Source: a bacterium
GTDB taxonomy: Bacteria > Zhuqueibacterota > QNDG01 > JAFGCO01
Length of the DNA stretch: 64,000 nt
Assembly (NCBI GenBank): GCA_016932575.1
Contig: JAFGCO010000011.1
Coordinates: forward strand, 62,001-126,000
Reading direction: 5' to 3'
The translations under genes and the position numbers were made by a program. The notes beneath the pieces are model-generated. The model saw only the letters and a list, made by a program, of their open reading frames with translations, was not told the origin of the DNA and searched no databases. Below are positions 56,187 through 64,000 of this stretch, piece by piece. Numbering within the stretch: position 1 is the first letter of the stretch; each line of letters opens with the position of its first letter.

Positions 56187-56215
56187 TTGCATTTTAAAGA
56201 AATATTTTGTATAAT
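56187..56215 (+). promoter_or_regulatory. rpmB promoter
   Basis: TTGCAT (56187-56192), a 17-bp spacer and a perfect TATAAT (56210-56215) lie about 58 bases before the rpmB start. Confidence 0.8.
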
Positions 56216-56272
56216 TTATGACACTTTTAGGGAATGAACCGAATAAATACCATATTACTTTGAGGAAGACCC

Positions 56273-56458
56273 ATGTCAAGAAAATGTGAAATTTGCGGTA
56301 AGGGGCCCGTTACAGGCAATAATGTCAGCCATGCACATAATTTAACCAAACGCCGCTGGCTGCCGAATTTAAAAAAGGTGCGAACAAAAATAAATGGAAG
56401 AACCAGGCGAATCACAGTCTGTACCTCCTGTATTCGTTCAGGGGCCATTAATAAATAG
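56273..56458 (+). CDS. rpmB: 50S ribosomal protein L28
   Basis: 61 residues, the short form of L28. [33 protein letters not shown] and the closing [15 protein letters not shown] are diagnostic. The CxxC pairs (CEIC and CTSC) mark the zinc-binding C+ form. GAGGA precedes the ATG. It is transcribed alone from a strong promoter and ended by a terminator. Confidence 0.97.
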   Translation: MSRKCEICGKGPVTGNNVSHAHNLTKRRWLPNLKKVRTKINGRTRRITVCTSCIRSGAINK

Positions 56459-56474
56459 ACCATTCATATAGAAC

Positions 56475-56495
56475 AGGCACTCTTCGAGTGCCTTT
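56475..56495 (+). terminator. Terminator of rpmB
   Basis: AGGCACTC (56475-56482) and GAGTGCCT (56486-56493) flank a TTC loop and are followed by TT-ATT. The short T run makes it a modest terminator. Confidence 0.7.
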
Positions 56496-56654
56496 ATTCA
56501 TTTTTCCTTCCATCAAAACTTCGCATTAACAATACGCTCAATATTCCGTACCCGGTTAAATTTTTAAATTCTTGCTTGCGTTTCATATGATTGCATTGTA
56601 AATTTTGTTAAAGTTAAAATCGAATCGAATGATATTAGCCAAGGGAGGTGTTAC

Positions 56655-58130
56655 ATGCATCATTTAAAACAATGTTTTTATCATGGATTCTTTGGGTTTG
56701 CCGTTTTAATATTTATCACTATCATATTCATAACTGCATCCCTGAACGCGCAAAATCCCAAAACCCTGCTTTTTCAAGACGTGGATACGGCTAAAAAAGA
56801 GGCTGAAGCTGCTGAAGCGCCTCTCTATTCTCCCGGACAATACGAAACAGCTGAAAAAAATTATATGGAAGCTGAAGAAGGATTCAAAAAAGGGAAAAAT
56901 CTGGAAGACCTGAAAAAAAGAATTGAAATGTCGCGCATTTATTATCTTAAAGCCATTGAAACCACCAATCAGTTTAAAAATAACTTTGTGAATTGTGTGA
57001 ATGCACGCTCGGATGCATTGGCCGTAGATGCACCCGCCTTTCGCCCGGAGAAATGGGGAGACGCGGAAAAAGCACTTGAAAAAGCCGCCAGGACACTCGA
57101 GGACGGCAACCTGAAAAGCGCAAAAGACAGAGCCACCAAAGCGGAAGAACTTTACAGGAAAGTGGAGCTTGAGGCCATCAAAGCCAATTATCTGGATAAA
57201 ACCCGTGTGCTGATTAAAGAAGGAAAAAACAGCGATGTAAAAAAGAAAGCGCCGAATACATTGATGACTGCCGAAGAGCTTGCTGACAAGGCCGAAAAAC
57301 AACTGGTAGAGAATCGGTATGATACGGATGAAGCACGGCAGCTCGCTCAGGAAGCCCGGTATTTGGCGGAGCTTGCCAAAACCATTACATTTACCATCAA
57401 GCAATGGGAAGATGATGACAAATCCATGGAAACGATTATTCTGGAGAGTCAGGAACCCATTCAAAAAATATCCGACGCTTTGGATTTGAATGCACGTTTT
57501 CATAACGGCATTGATGAACCCACGGATGCCGTTCTGCGTAAAATCAGACGTATGCAGCAATCCATTGCCACACTGGAACAGGATGTTTCCGACCGTGACG
57601 AACAGATTAAGGCACTGTCCGCTCATGTGGAAAAACTTGAATCACAACTGGGTGATCTGAAAATAAAAGAAGAATCTCTGTCCCAGCTTATGGAACAGCA
57701 GCGGCTCTGGCGGGAAAAATATAAACAGGTGGAACAGATGTTCACCCTTCAGGAAGCCCAGGTGCTTCGATCCAAAGACGACGTGATTATCAGACTCTAC
57801 GGTCTTTCGTTTGATGTGGGAAAGTCCACAATTCAGCCGGAATATTTCAGTCTGCTGAAAAAGGTTGTGGAAGCATTTCAACTTTACTCCAAAGCTACAA
57901 TTACGGTTGAGGGGCACACAGACTCACGGGGCGGCGATGAAGCCAATCAAAAGCTCTCAACCAAACGGGCGGATGCGGTACGTGAATATCTTTTAGCGAC
58001 CGGCAACATCGAACCGGGTCTTGTCAGGGCCGACGGTTATGGCGAAAACAAACCGATTGCCAGCAACGACACCCGTGACGGCCGCCGTAAAAACCGCCGG
58101 ATCGATGTGGTCATCCATCCGCAAAAATAA
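56655..58130 (+). CDS. OmpA-family protein with DUF4398-like helical region
   Basis: 491 residues; GGGAGGTG precedes the ATG. After a signal anchor (about 12-31) comes a long alpha-helical, Ala/Glu/Lys-rich region with repeated PxxYxxAExxYxxAE units (about 40-230), like DUF4398 and other periplasmic helical spacers. A coiled coil follows (about 285-365). The OmpA C-terminal peptidoglycan-binding domain lies at about 375-488 (LYGLSFDVGKSTIQPEYFSLL, ITVEGHTDSRGGDEANQKLSTKRADAVREYLL, GYGENKPIASNDTRDGRRKNRRIDV). It probably ties the envelope to peptidoglycan. The gene stands alone, with its own terminator. Confidence 0.88.
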   Translation: MHHLKQCFYHGFFGFAVLIFITIIFITASLNAQNPKTLLFQDVDTAKKEAEAAEAPLYSPGQYETAEKNYMEAEEGFKKGKNLEDLKKRIEMSRIYYLKAIETTNQFKNNFVNCVNARSDALAVDAPAFRPEKWGDAEKALEKAARTLEDGNLKSAKDRATKAEELYRKVELEAIKANYLDKTRVLIKEGKNSDVKKKAPNTLMTAEELADKAEKQLVENRYDTDEARQLAQEARYLAELAKTITFTIKQWEDDDKSMETIILESQEPIQKISDALDLNARFHNGIDEPTDAVLRKIRRMQQSIATLEQDVSDRDEQIKALSAHVEKLESQLGDLKIKEESLSQLMEQQRLWREKYKQVEQMFTLQEAQVLRSKDDVIIRLYGLSFDVGKSTIQPEYFSLLKKVVEAFQLYSKATITVEGHTDSRGGDEANQKLSTKRADAVREYLLATGNIEPGLVRADGYGENKPIASNDTRDGRRKNRRIDVVIHPQK

Positions 58131-58152
58131 AGAAGCATACTCTGCATATCAT

Positions 58153-58184
58153 AAAAAAGGCTGTCCATAAGGACAGCCTTTTTT
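58153..58184. terminator. Rho-independent terminator, bidirectional
   Basis: AAAAAAGGCTGTCC (58153-58166) and GGACAGCCTTTTTT (58171-58184) form a perfect 14-bp stem with an ATAA loop. It lies between the convergent OmpA-family gene and the GH130 gene. Confidence 0.93.
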
Positions 58185-58239
58185 ATATTTTCCGTTTCGG
58201 CTTCAGCTTACTATAAAAATGAGCCCCTTGAATAACGCC

Positions 58240-59427
58240 TTACTTTTTTGCCATCAAGTCAAGATTCTTTTGAATAAGTGCTGTTCGCTGCTCAACGCAG
58301 GCACGGGATCGCATCGGATCCGGCGGGGTATTTATGCAATAATCGACCAGCTTATCGATGGCAGATGTTGCCACATGCATCCTTGTGTCCGATGAGGCGT
58401 AATAAATCAGGATTTCCCCGTTTTCTCTGGCGACCCATCCGTTGGAAAACAGCACATTGGATACATCACCCACACGTTCTTCTCCCTTGGGCGCCATAAA
58501 ATATCCACCCGGCTCATAAATGAGCCTGGCGGGATCATTTAAATCTGTCATAAACAGATACAGCACATAGCGCAGTCCGGCTGCGCAGTTGCGAACACCA
58601 TGCGCCATATGCAGCCAACCCCGCTCTGTTTTAATGGGAGGTGGTCCCTGACCATTTTTGGACTCTTTAATTGTATGATATGCCCGTGCATTGATAATGC
58701 TTGAGGATTTTACTTCGGGATTGTTAATATCATCGCAAAGGCCGAATCCAACGCCACCACCGCCTCCGGCTTCGATAAAAGAATCCTGAGGCCGCGTGTA
58801 AAACGCATATTTGCCGTTGACAAACTCTGGATGCAGCACCACATTGCGCTGCTGTGCAGCGGCTGTTTTTAAATCCGGCAACCGCTCCCAGTTTTTAAAA
58901 TCTTTAGTCCGGACAATGCCAGCCTGCGCAACGGCACTGGATAAATCGTGAGTAGGAGCATCGGGATCTTTCCGTTCCGTACAGAAAACCCCATAAATCC
59001 AGCCGTCTTCATGAAATGTCAATCTCATATCATACACATTCACATCCGGATTATCGGTTTCAGGCAGCAGTATCGGAAAATCCCAGAACCGGAATCCGTC
59101 AATGCCACTATCGCTCTCTGCAACTGCGAAAAATGATTTCCGATCGTATCCTTCGACTCTTGCAATAAGAATAATCTTACCCTGCCATTCAAGCGCGCCT
59201 GCATTAAACACCGCATTGACGCCCATTCTTTGCATCAGATGGGGATTGGTTTTCATATCCAGATCATACCGCCAGAAAACAGGCGCATGTTTATCTGTTA
59301 AAACGGGATACTGATAACGGCTGAAAATGCCGTTATCTTCACTTACTTTCACATTTTTCCGCAGGATAAATTGTTCGTGGTCAGAAAGAAGTTGCCGAAC
59401 TTTCTCATTAAACTGATCTTGGTTCAT
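58240..59427 (-). CDS. GH130 phosphorylase, 4-O-beta-mannosylglucose type
   Basis: 395 residues, matching Bacteroides mannosylglucose phosphorylase (GH130_1) in length and along the whole sequence. Examples are [103 protein letters not shown] and [17 protein letters not shown]. The catalytic Asp is in VYDMRLT. It splits 4-O-beta-mannosyl-glucose with phosphate to mannose 1-phosphate and glucose, the last step of beta-mannan breakdown. GGGAAAG precedes the ATG. It lies behind a sodium symporter gene that may import the disaccharide. Confidence 0.9.
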   Translation of the reverse strand: MNQDQFNEKVRQLLSDHEQFILRKNVKVSEDNGIFSRYQYPVLTDKHAPVFWRYDLDMKTNPHLMQRMGVNAVFNAGALEWQGKIILIARVEGYDRKSFFAVAESDSGIDGFRFWDFPILLPETDNPDVNVYDMRLTFHEDGWIYGVFCTERKDPDAPTHDLSSAVAQAGIVRTKDFKNWERLPDLKTAAAQQRNVVLHPEFVNGKYAFYTRPQDSFIEAGGGGGVGFGLCDDINNPEVKSSSIINARAYHTIKESKNGQGPPPIKTERGWLHMAHGVRNCAAGLRYVLYLFMTDLNDPARLIYEPGGYFMAPKGEERVGDVSNVLFSNGWVARENGEILIYYASSDTRMHVATSAIDKLVDYCINTPPDPMRSRACVEQRTALIQKNLDLMAKK

Positions 59428-59554
59428 ATGACTTTCCCTGTGCTTGATTCGAGCTTCATGTTTGAGAGAAGATCTTGTTAAAAGTTACGTTTAATAAAAA
59501 ATGCAATTCAGTGCGGCACTTTGATTTTGTGCCATGTTGTCATCCGTAAAAAAT

Positions 59555-59606
59555 CATAACCACAGGGACTCTCCGGTCCGCCCGCCCGTCCTTGTGGCAG
59601 GTTATG
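59555..59606 (-). other. Hairpin between symporter and phosphorylase genes
   Basis: CATAACC (59555-59561) and GGTTATG (59600-59606) are inverted. Inner CACAGGGAC and GTCCTTGTG pair with one mismatch around a CCGGTCCGCCCGCCC-rich loop. In the minus-strand transcript this stem could end or attenuate transcription between the symporter and the GH130 gene. Confidence 0.5.
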
Positions 59607-59625
59607 TTCGCATATAAATCATTAA

Positions 59626-61473
59626 TTATGTTTCAAGATGATCGTACCAGGTTTTTTTCAATATAAAACACGTAATTACAATAATGGCGATGGTGATTGC
59701 TAGAGCGCCGAATTTCTGTATGACAATAAAAATAGGCAAGGCAACCAATGCGGTCTGCGCAATAATACCAATGATAATATTAAACATATCCCGCTTGAAA
59801 TTCATATTCTTCTGGAATGCCGGATCTTCAGCAATCACCTTTTCATAGATCGGCTTCCAGAATCCCCACGGGCGAACCGACTTATAAAACTTTTTCAGGG
59901 TTCCTTCATCCGTGGGGGGGGTCATGATTGTACCCAAAATACAGCCTATAGCAGATATAACCAGAATAACGGGGAAGAAATAGAGTAAAATGATATCCTT
60001 AGGAATATCCGGAAACATCGGGGGCAGTATTTTAGGAAATATTAAAGCAGGAATAATTCCGGTGAGCATACCCCAGAAGTAGCCGTGCCCGTTAAACCGC
60101 CACCAGTACCATTTCAAGACATTGGCTGCGATGTATCCGCCCCATAATCCCGAAACAAGCCAAATCAGCACGCTGTTGATATTTTTTGCAAATACACCAA
60201 AAACAATACTGACTGCGACCACGATTAAACCAATCGTGTAATTTGCCACTTTCACCTGTTTATCCGTAGCTTCCGGTTTGATATATTTTAAATAGATATC
60301 ATTAATGACATAAGCCTGGGCGGCATTAAGTGTACCTGCAAATGTCGAATTAAACGCTGCCAAAAGACCGGCCAGGATCAGGCCCAATATGCCCAACGGG
60401 GCGAACTGATTGATAGATGAAGGCAAAATCTGTTCAAAATCAATTTTTCCTGCCACAATCAAATCCAGCTTATCGTAGAACAAAAGAGCCAGAACACCGA
60501 ATCCGGCAATCATAAAATATCGAATCGGATTTAAAATCACCGAAACAAATCCGCTCATTTTAGCAGCCTCTTTCGGATTCTTCGTGGCCAGGATCTTTTG
60601 CATATCATAATTCGGAGCGGGTCCTGCGGCACTGACAAGCACGCCTTTGAATATTAACATCCCGATAAACAGAGAGAACAATGAATATCCGTCTGTAGCA
60701 ATTTTTGTATTCACTTCATTAATCACACCGGTCCAGTCAAGATTTAAATTCCATCCAAAAAACGGTGTTTCCCAGCCATTCGGAACCATAAGATGATTTG
60801 AAGCAAGGGCATGCATTGCGATTATGCCAATAACCAGAGAAGAAACAGTCATGATCAGATATTGAACCAGGTCGGCCCAGACAATACTGATCATACCGCC
60901 GATAATTGTATAGAAAACCGCAAATGCCGTAAAAACCAAACCGTATAAATGCGGAACATATTCTGGTGCCACATGAAATGGAACATATTGAGAAACAATT
61001 TCCCAGGGAATAAAGATTTCAATAAATTTCCCCAGCCCGACAAATCCGTAAGCCAGAAAACCGAGGCAGCTGATAAGCGCAAATACAACCACGATATTAT
61101 GTGAAAGCTGGGCGTCTCTTTTTTCTCCAAAACGGGTACTGATCCACTCTGCACCTGTAGTGACATTGGACCGCCTCAGCCAGGCGGAAAGATAAACCAT
61201 CAGAAAAATCTGGTTAAAAATCGGCCATAACCAGGGAATCCAAATACTCTTGAGTCCGTAAACAAACATCAATGTTACAAGCCACATGGTTCCGGAAATA
61301 TCAAACATTCCCGAAGCATTGGACAGCCCTAATAAATACCATGGCAATTCATTACCACCCAATAGATAAGAACTTTTACTCTTCTGGGCTCTCTTTCTCA
61401 GGATGAGCCCGATGATCACTGTTGATAAGAGATAAATACCGATGATCAGAATATCGATCAAACGCAGGTTCAT
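59626..61473 (-). CDS. Sodium:solute symporter (SSS family), likely sugar
   Basis: 615 residues with about 14 helices and long loops. SSS features include YLLGGNELPWYLLGLSNASGMFDISGTMW, TTGAEWISTRFG, GGMISIVWADLVQYLIM and GILGLILAGLLAAFNSTFAGTLNAAQAYVINDIY, which holds the sodium-site Ser/Thr of the fifth repeat helix. The C-terminus has additional helices, as in sugar-type SSS proteins. AAGGAG precedes the ATG. The downstream GH130 gene suggests a mannosyl-glucose or related beta-mannoside substrate. The LacI-type palindrome upstream suggests sugar-responsive control. Confidence 0.87.
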   Translation of the reverse strand: MNLRLIDILIIGIYLLSTVIIGLILRKRAQKSKSSYLLGGNELPWYLLGLSNASGMFDISGTMWLVTLMFVYGLKSIWIPWLWPIFNQIFLMVYLSAWLRRSNVTTGAEWISTRFGEKRDAQLSHNIVVVFALISCLGFLAYGFVGLGKFIEIFIPWEIVSQYVPFHVAPEYVPHLYGLVFTAFAVFYTIIGGMISIVWADLVQYLIMTVSSLVIGIIAMHALASNHLMVPNGWETPFFGWNLNLDWTGVINEVNTKIATDGYSLFSLFIGMLIFKGVLVSAAGPAPNYDMQKILATKNPKEAAKMSGFVSVILNPIRYFMIAGFGVLALLFYDKLDLIVAGKIDFEQILPSSINQFAPLGILGLILAGLLAAFNSTFAGTLNAAQAYVINDIYLKYIKPEATDKQVKVANYTIGLIVVAVSIVFGVFAKNINSVLIWLVSGLWGGYIAANVLKWYWWRFNGHGYFWGMLTGIIPALIFPKILPPMFPDIPKDIILLYFFPVILVISAIGCILGTIMTPPTDEGTLKKFYKSVRPWGFWKPIYEKVIAEDPAFQKNMNFKRDMFNIIIGIIAQTALVALPIFIVIQKFGALAITIAIIVITCFILKKTWYDHLET

Positions 61474-61583
61474 GTATTGTCTCCTTGATGTATAATGAAA
61501 ATATAAAAACAGGTCCTGAATTCACTGGAATTATCAGGATGAATTCAGCGATTAATATAGTAAATCACCCTTATAAATGCAAG

Positions 61584-61597
61584 CGCAATCGTTTGCG
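61584..61597 (-). promoter_or_regulatory. Candidate LacI-family operator before the symporter gene
   Basis: CGCAATCGTTTGCG is symmetric at 12 of 14 positions with a central CG and AA...TT flanks, the pattern of LacI/GalR/CcpA-type operators. It lies 111 bases before the symporter start on the minus strand. The regulator is not in the window. Confidence 0.55.
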
Positions 61598-61667
61598 AAA
61601 ACCGATTTTTGCCTGAAAAGTGAATTTTTTCAATTGAAATGACTCATTTTGTTTTTGTGCTTATTCT

Positions 61668-61740
61668 TTAAGCTCCGTTTCAGTCAACCAGCCAACGACC
61701 CCATGACTCTACGATCCTCATTTTTCCTGGATCCTGATTC
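61668..61740 (-). repeat. Low-complexity oriented repeat, copy G (abuts maturase stop)
   Basis: The plus strand reads AAGCTCCGTTTCAGTC, CAACCAGCCAACGACCC, CATGACTCTACGATCCTC and CCTGATTC, ending directly at the maturase stop codon (61741-61743). It has the same words and orientation as copies A-F. Confidence 0.7.
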
Positions 61741-62985
61741 TCACTCCTTCCCGCAGCATTGTTTAAATTTTTTTCCGCTGCCACAGGGACACGGCTCGTT
61801 GCGTCTTATTCTCAATCCGGAAGCAATCTGCTCTTTGATCTTCTGCTTTTTCTGTTGAATCTGCCAGATCTCGGCCATTTTTCGAAAGACCGGATCCGCA
61901 TGCTTAAAAAACATTTGGTAACTCTGACATAAATAATTTAATCCGGGTGTATTGTTATGGAAAACACGGTTTTTCGGACAGCCGCCCTGACAATGAACTA
62001 ACCATGGGCATTTTTGACACACATCCGGTAAATTGCTTTTTACCGACCCGAATTTATTTTGTAACGGGGAATTCAGACAATCTGAAAGGCTGTCCTGTAT
62101 AATATTTCCCAGCCGCCACTTTGGATGGACAAAAAAATCGCAGGCATAAATATCTCCGTTATGTTCAATGACTGTATAAATGCCGCATTCAGGCAGCAAT
62201 GTGCATTCCGGCGGACTCAGGTGAACATAAGTGAAAAACAAGGATTCAAACCACCGGATATAGGTTGATGGTTTTCCATCAATAAAATCATCATGCCATC
62301 GATTAAATAATCGGATCAGAAATCGACCGTATAATTCCGGGGACACAGTAAAAAAAGCCGGCTCGCCCTTACGATTTGGATGGAATTCAACACAGGGAAT
62401 AAATTGCATGAATTTGAGGCCGTTTTCCTTATGAAACGTATAAATCTCATCGGGATACCGCACAGAATGATCATTCACCACAATCAGCGCATTGACATCG
62501 ACATCCGCTTCGAGCAAAATATCCCTGGCCCGGATAACCCGGGACCAGGTCGGCTGTCCGTTACTGAAACGCCGGTAATGATCATGAACGAATTCCGGTC
62601 CGTCCAGAGAAAGTCCCACCAGAATTCCGGTATCACGGAAAAATCGTGCCCAATCCGAATCGATGAGGATACCGTTGGTCTGCAAGCCATTGCCGCAGTG
62701 CTGTCCGGACCGCTGGAATTTCTGCTGAAATTCAACCGCTTTCTTAAAAAAGGAAATACCCATCAGTGTCGGCTCACCGCCCTGCCATCCAAAAGAAATG
62801 TTATTTTCTCCCTGGTCCATAACTTGACGCACCAGCATGCGCAAAAGCTCGATTGTCATGCGATGTGTTTTTGATTCAGGAAATAAAGCGGATTTTTGCA
62901 GATAAAAGCAGTAAGTGCATTCCAGATTGCAATCCGGTCCGGCCGGTTTCACAAGAACAGATTGAATGCCTTTTTTCTTTATCAT
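61741..62985 (-). CDS. Anaerobic sulfatase maturase (radical SAM, SPASM) with SEC-C tail
   Basis: 414 residues. The radical SAM cluster is DCNLECTYCFY (C19, C23, C26). GWQGGEPTLMG and SLDGP--VHD--R follow the maturase pattern. Two SPASM clusters use Cys residues at ECTLLPECGIYTVIEHNGDIYACDFF and NLPDVCQKCPWLVHCQGGCPKNR. The enzyme oxidises the active-site Cys or Ser of sulfatases to formylglycine without oxygen. The last 20 residues form a SEC-C-type zinc motif (NEPCPCGSGKKFKQCCG), seen on some maturases. No sulfatase is adjacent; the Cys-type sulfatase at 6452-8296 is the only substrate in the window. Confidence 0.92.
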   Translation of the reverse strand: MIKKKGIQSVLVKPAGPDCNLECTYCFYLQKSALFPESKTHRMTIELLRMLVRQVMDQGENNISFGWQGGEPTLMGISFFKKAVEFQQKFQRSGQHCGNGLQTNGILIDSDWARFFRDTGILVGLSLDGPEFVHDHYRRFSNGQPTWSRVIRARDILLEADVDVNALIVVNDHSVRYPDEIYTFHKENGLKFMQFIPCVEFHPNRKGEPAFFTVSPELYGRFLIRLFNRWHDDFIDGKPSTYIRWFESLFFTYVHLSPPECTLLPECGIYTVIEHNGDIYACDFFVHPKWRLGNIIQDSLSDCLNSPLQNKFGSVKSNLPDVCQKCPWLVHCQGGCPKNRVFHNNTPGLNYLCQSYQMFFKHADPVFRKMAEIWQIQQKKQKIKEQIASGLRIRRNEPCPCGSGKKFKQCCGKE

Positions 62986-63096
62986 CTGTCTATTGCAAAG
63001 TAACCTGATCCGTCACCCTGCAATCCATATCATTTCAGGCCTTTACAGGTATTATTAAACAAAACAAGTGATTATGATTTTAAAATTATCTCACAA

Positions 63097-64000
63097 TTAC
63101 GACTCATTATCCGCTGCGGAAGGCCTTGCTTCTGTTGTCCGAATCATCCGGCCCAAAACCACAGTATACTGATGACGCGGATTTATCGTCCGCATCCGCT
63201 GATATATCAGAACGGCCTGCTTATTTTGCTTTTGATTCAGGTATGCCCTCCCCAGATTAAATAAAACCTGAATATCACCGGGAGCCAGGGTATGCGCTCT
63301 TTCCAGTATGGGAATCGCTTCTTCGACATGTCCCTGCATATACTGAATCTGACCGATCCATTTTGTATTAAACGGGGTTTCCCGTAATTGAACGGACTGT
63401 TCCAAAATAGAAAATGCCTTTTTCCAGTCCTGACTTTTCAGACACATTTCCGCAGCTTTTTCATAGAATTCCATTTCTTGAGGAACGATGGTCATTAATG
63501 CATTATATTCCCGGAATGCTTTTTGATACTGTTTTCTGGCCATGTAATATTGCCCCAGTTGCAAATGCGCTTTTTCAAGATTCAGATCCGGATCCGTCAT
63601 AATTTTAACAGACAGGCTCTCAGGCAATGTCTTGGGAGTGTAATTGGTCAGGGCATGATTGGGCTGAGATTCCGGCTGAAACGGCCAGCCGCCTTTTAGA
63701 TAAGCGATACTCAAATCCGCGTTTGCAGAATCCAGAGCCGTAATGCCCCATGTTTTTTTATATAATTCCATGGAAAAAACACGGGCACTGTCCCATTGGG
63801 CCGAAACGTAACTATGGGAACGCATGCTCTCGAAAAACGCATCGGCCATTAAAAAATAGCCGTCTATATTGGGATGAAGATGATCCGTCATCAGAGAATT
63901 ACCGATCATTCCGTGATCCGAGACAGTCTCAAATGTTCGTTTCACAGGCACAACAACCGCCCTGTATTGCTCTGCGAGATTATGGATAATATGATTCATT
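63097..64000 (-). CDS. SGNH-hydrolase-like protein with TPR repeats (5' part beyond window)
   Basis: The minus-strand frame is open to the window edge, so the N-terminus is missing; the Met at 63999 is not taken as the start. Near the beginning, DHLHPNIDGYFLMADAFFESM is the block V Asp-x-x-His motif of SGNH/GDSL hydrolases. Residues about 135-290 are tetratricopeptide repeats (KAHLQLGQYYMARKQYQKAFREY, EEAIPILERAHTLAPGDIQVLFNLGRAYLNQKQNKQAVLIYQR). In the family, such fusions are membrane-anchored esterases or acyl-hydrolases of unknown substrate. The Ser block must lie upstream of this window. Confidence 0.75.
   Translation of the reverse strand, partial: MNHIIHNLAEQYRAVVVPVKRTFETVSDHGMIGNSLMTDHLHPNIDGYFLMADAFFESMRSHSYVSAQWDSARVFSMELYKKTWGITALDSANADLSIAYLKGGWPFQPESQPNHALTNYTPKTLPESLSVKIMTDPDLNLEKAHLQLGQYYMARKQYQKAFREYNALMTIVPQEMEFYEKAAEMCLKSQDWKKAFSILEQSVQLRETPFNTKWIGQIQYMQGHVEEAIPILERAHTLAPGDIQVLFNLGRAYLNQKQNKQAVLIYQRMRTINPRHQYTVVLGRMIRTTEARPSAADNES

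Overview
The window reads as a chromosomal segment of an uncultured-type Gram-negative bacterium of the FCB superphylum, most likely near Calditrichota / candidate division KSB1. This is inferred, not proven. Two secreted proteins end in type IX secretion (Por) sorting domains with the YPNPFNP motif. There are TonB-dependent and porin-like outer-membrane proteins, CarboxypepD_reg-like and BACON domains, and a GH130 mannosylglucose phosphorylase of the Bacteroidetes type. Gene density is ordinary, most genes lie on the minus strand, and no tRNA, rRNA, CRISPR array or prophage was seen.

Layout. 0-9.6 kb: parvulin lipoprotein, HPP membrane protein, methyltransferase, MrfA/YprA-like helicase, dodecin, a cysteine-type sulfatase with HEAT repeats, and exported unknowns. 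9.6-12.7 kb: an arsenic operon (arsR, ArsP-like permease, small CxxC thioredoxin, arsC, unknown membrane protein) with near-identical palindromes before arsR and before the permease. It is followed by an internally deleted Y1 transposase remnant. 13.2-20.7 kb: MFS transporter, then two glutamate dehydrogenases around an unusual receiver-receiver-PPDK-like ATP-binding protein with a tiny zinc-ribbon partner. 21-22.5 kb: a Phd/VapC-type toxin-antitoxin pair next to broken EamA and PIN gene fragments and a palindromic repeat. 22.6-27.1 kb: a 1,516-residue T9SS-exported repeat protein. 27.8-30.9 kb: TonB receptor, ECF S component and methyltransferase in overlapping genes behind one promoter with a perfect inverted repeat. 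31.7-40.4 kb: deoC, beta-helix protein, DUF362/T9SS protein, lipoproteins and a PfkB kinase.

40.9-52.1 kb is a phosphate island: phoB-phoR, a Na/Pi cotransporter with PhoU tail, porin-pstS-pstC-pstA-pstB-phoU, and a second phoU. Direct repeats with an 11-bp period, like Pho boxes, precede phoB, the Na/Pi gene and the porin. 53.5-64 kb: outer-membrane protein, dusB, rpmB, OmpA-family protein, the GH130 phosphorylase with a sodium symporter, an anaerobic sulfatase maturase that could activate the cysteine-type sulfatase at 6.5 kb, and a truncated SGNH-TPR protein at the edge.

The most unusual feature is non-coding. A low-complexity element (ACGACTC / TTTCTTGATTC / CTCCGTTTCTGTCTC words on the plus strand) occurs at seven sites, always in the same orientation. 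At five of them it starts directly at, or within a few bases of, the stop codon of a minus-strand gene (GDH, deoC, DUF4136, pstB, maturase). Two of the sites carry longer composite versions with an AT-rich core.
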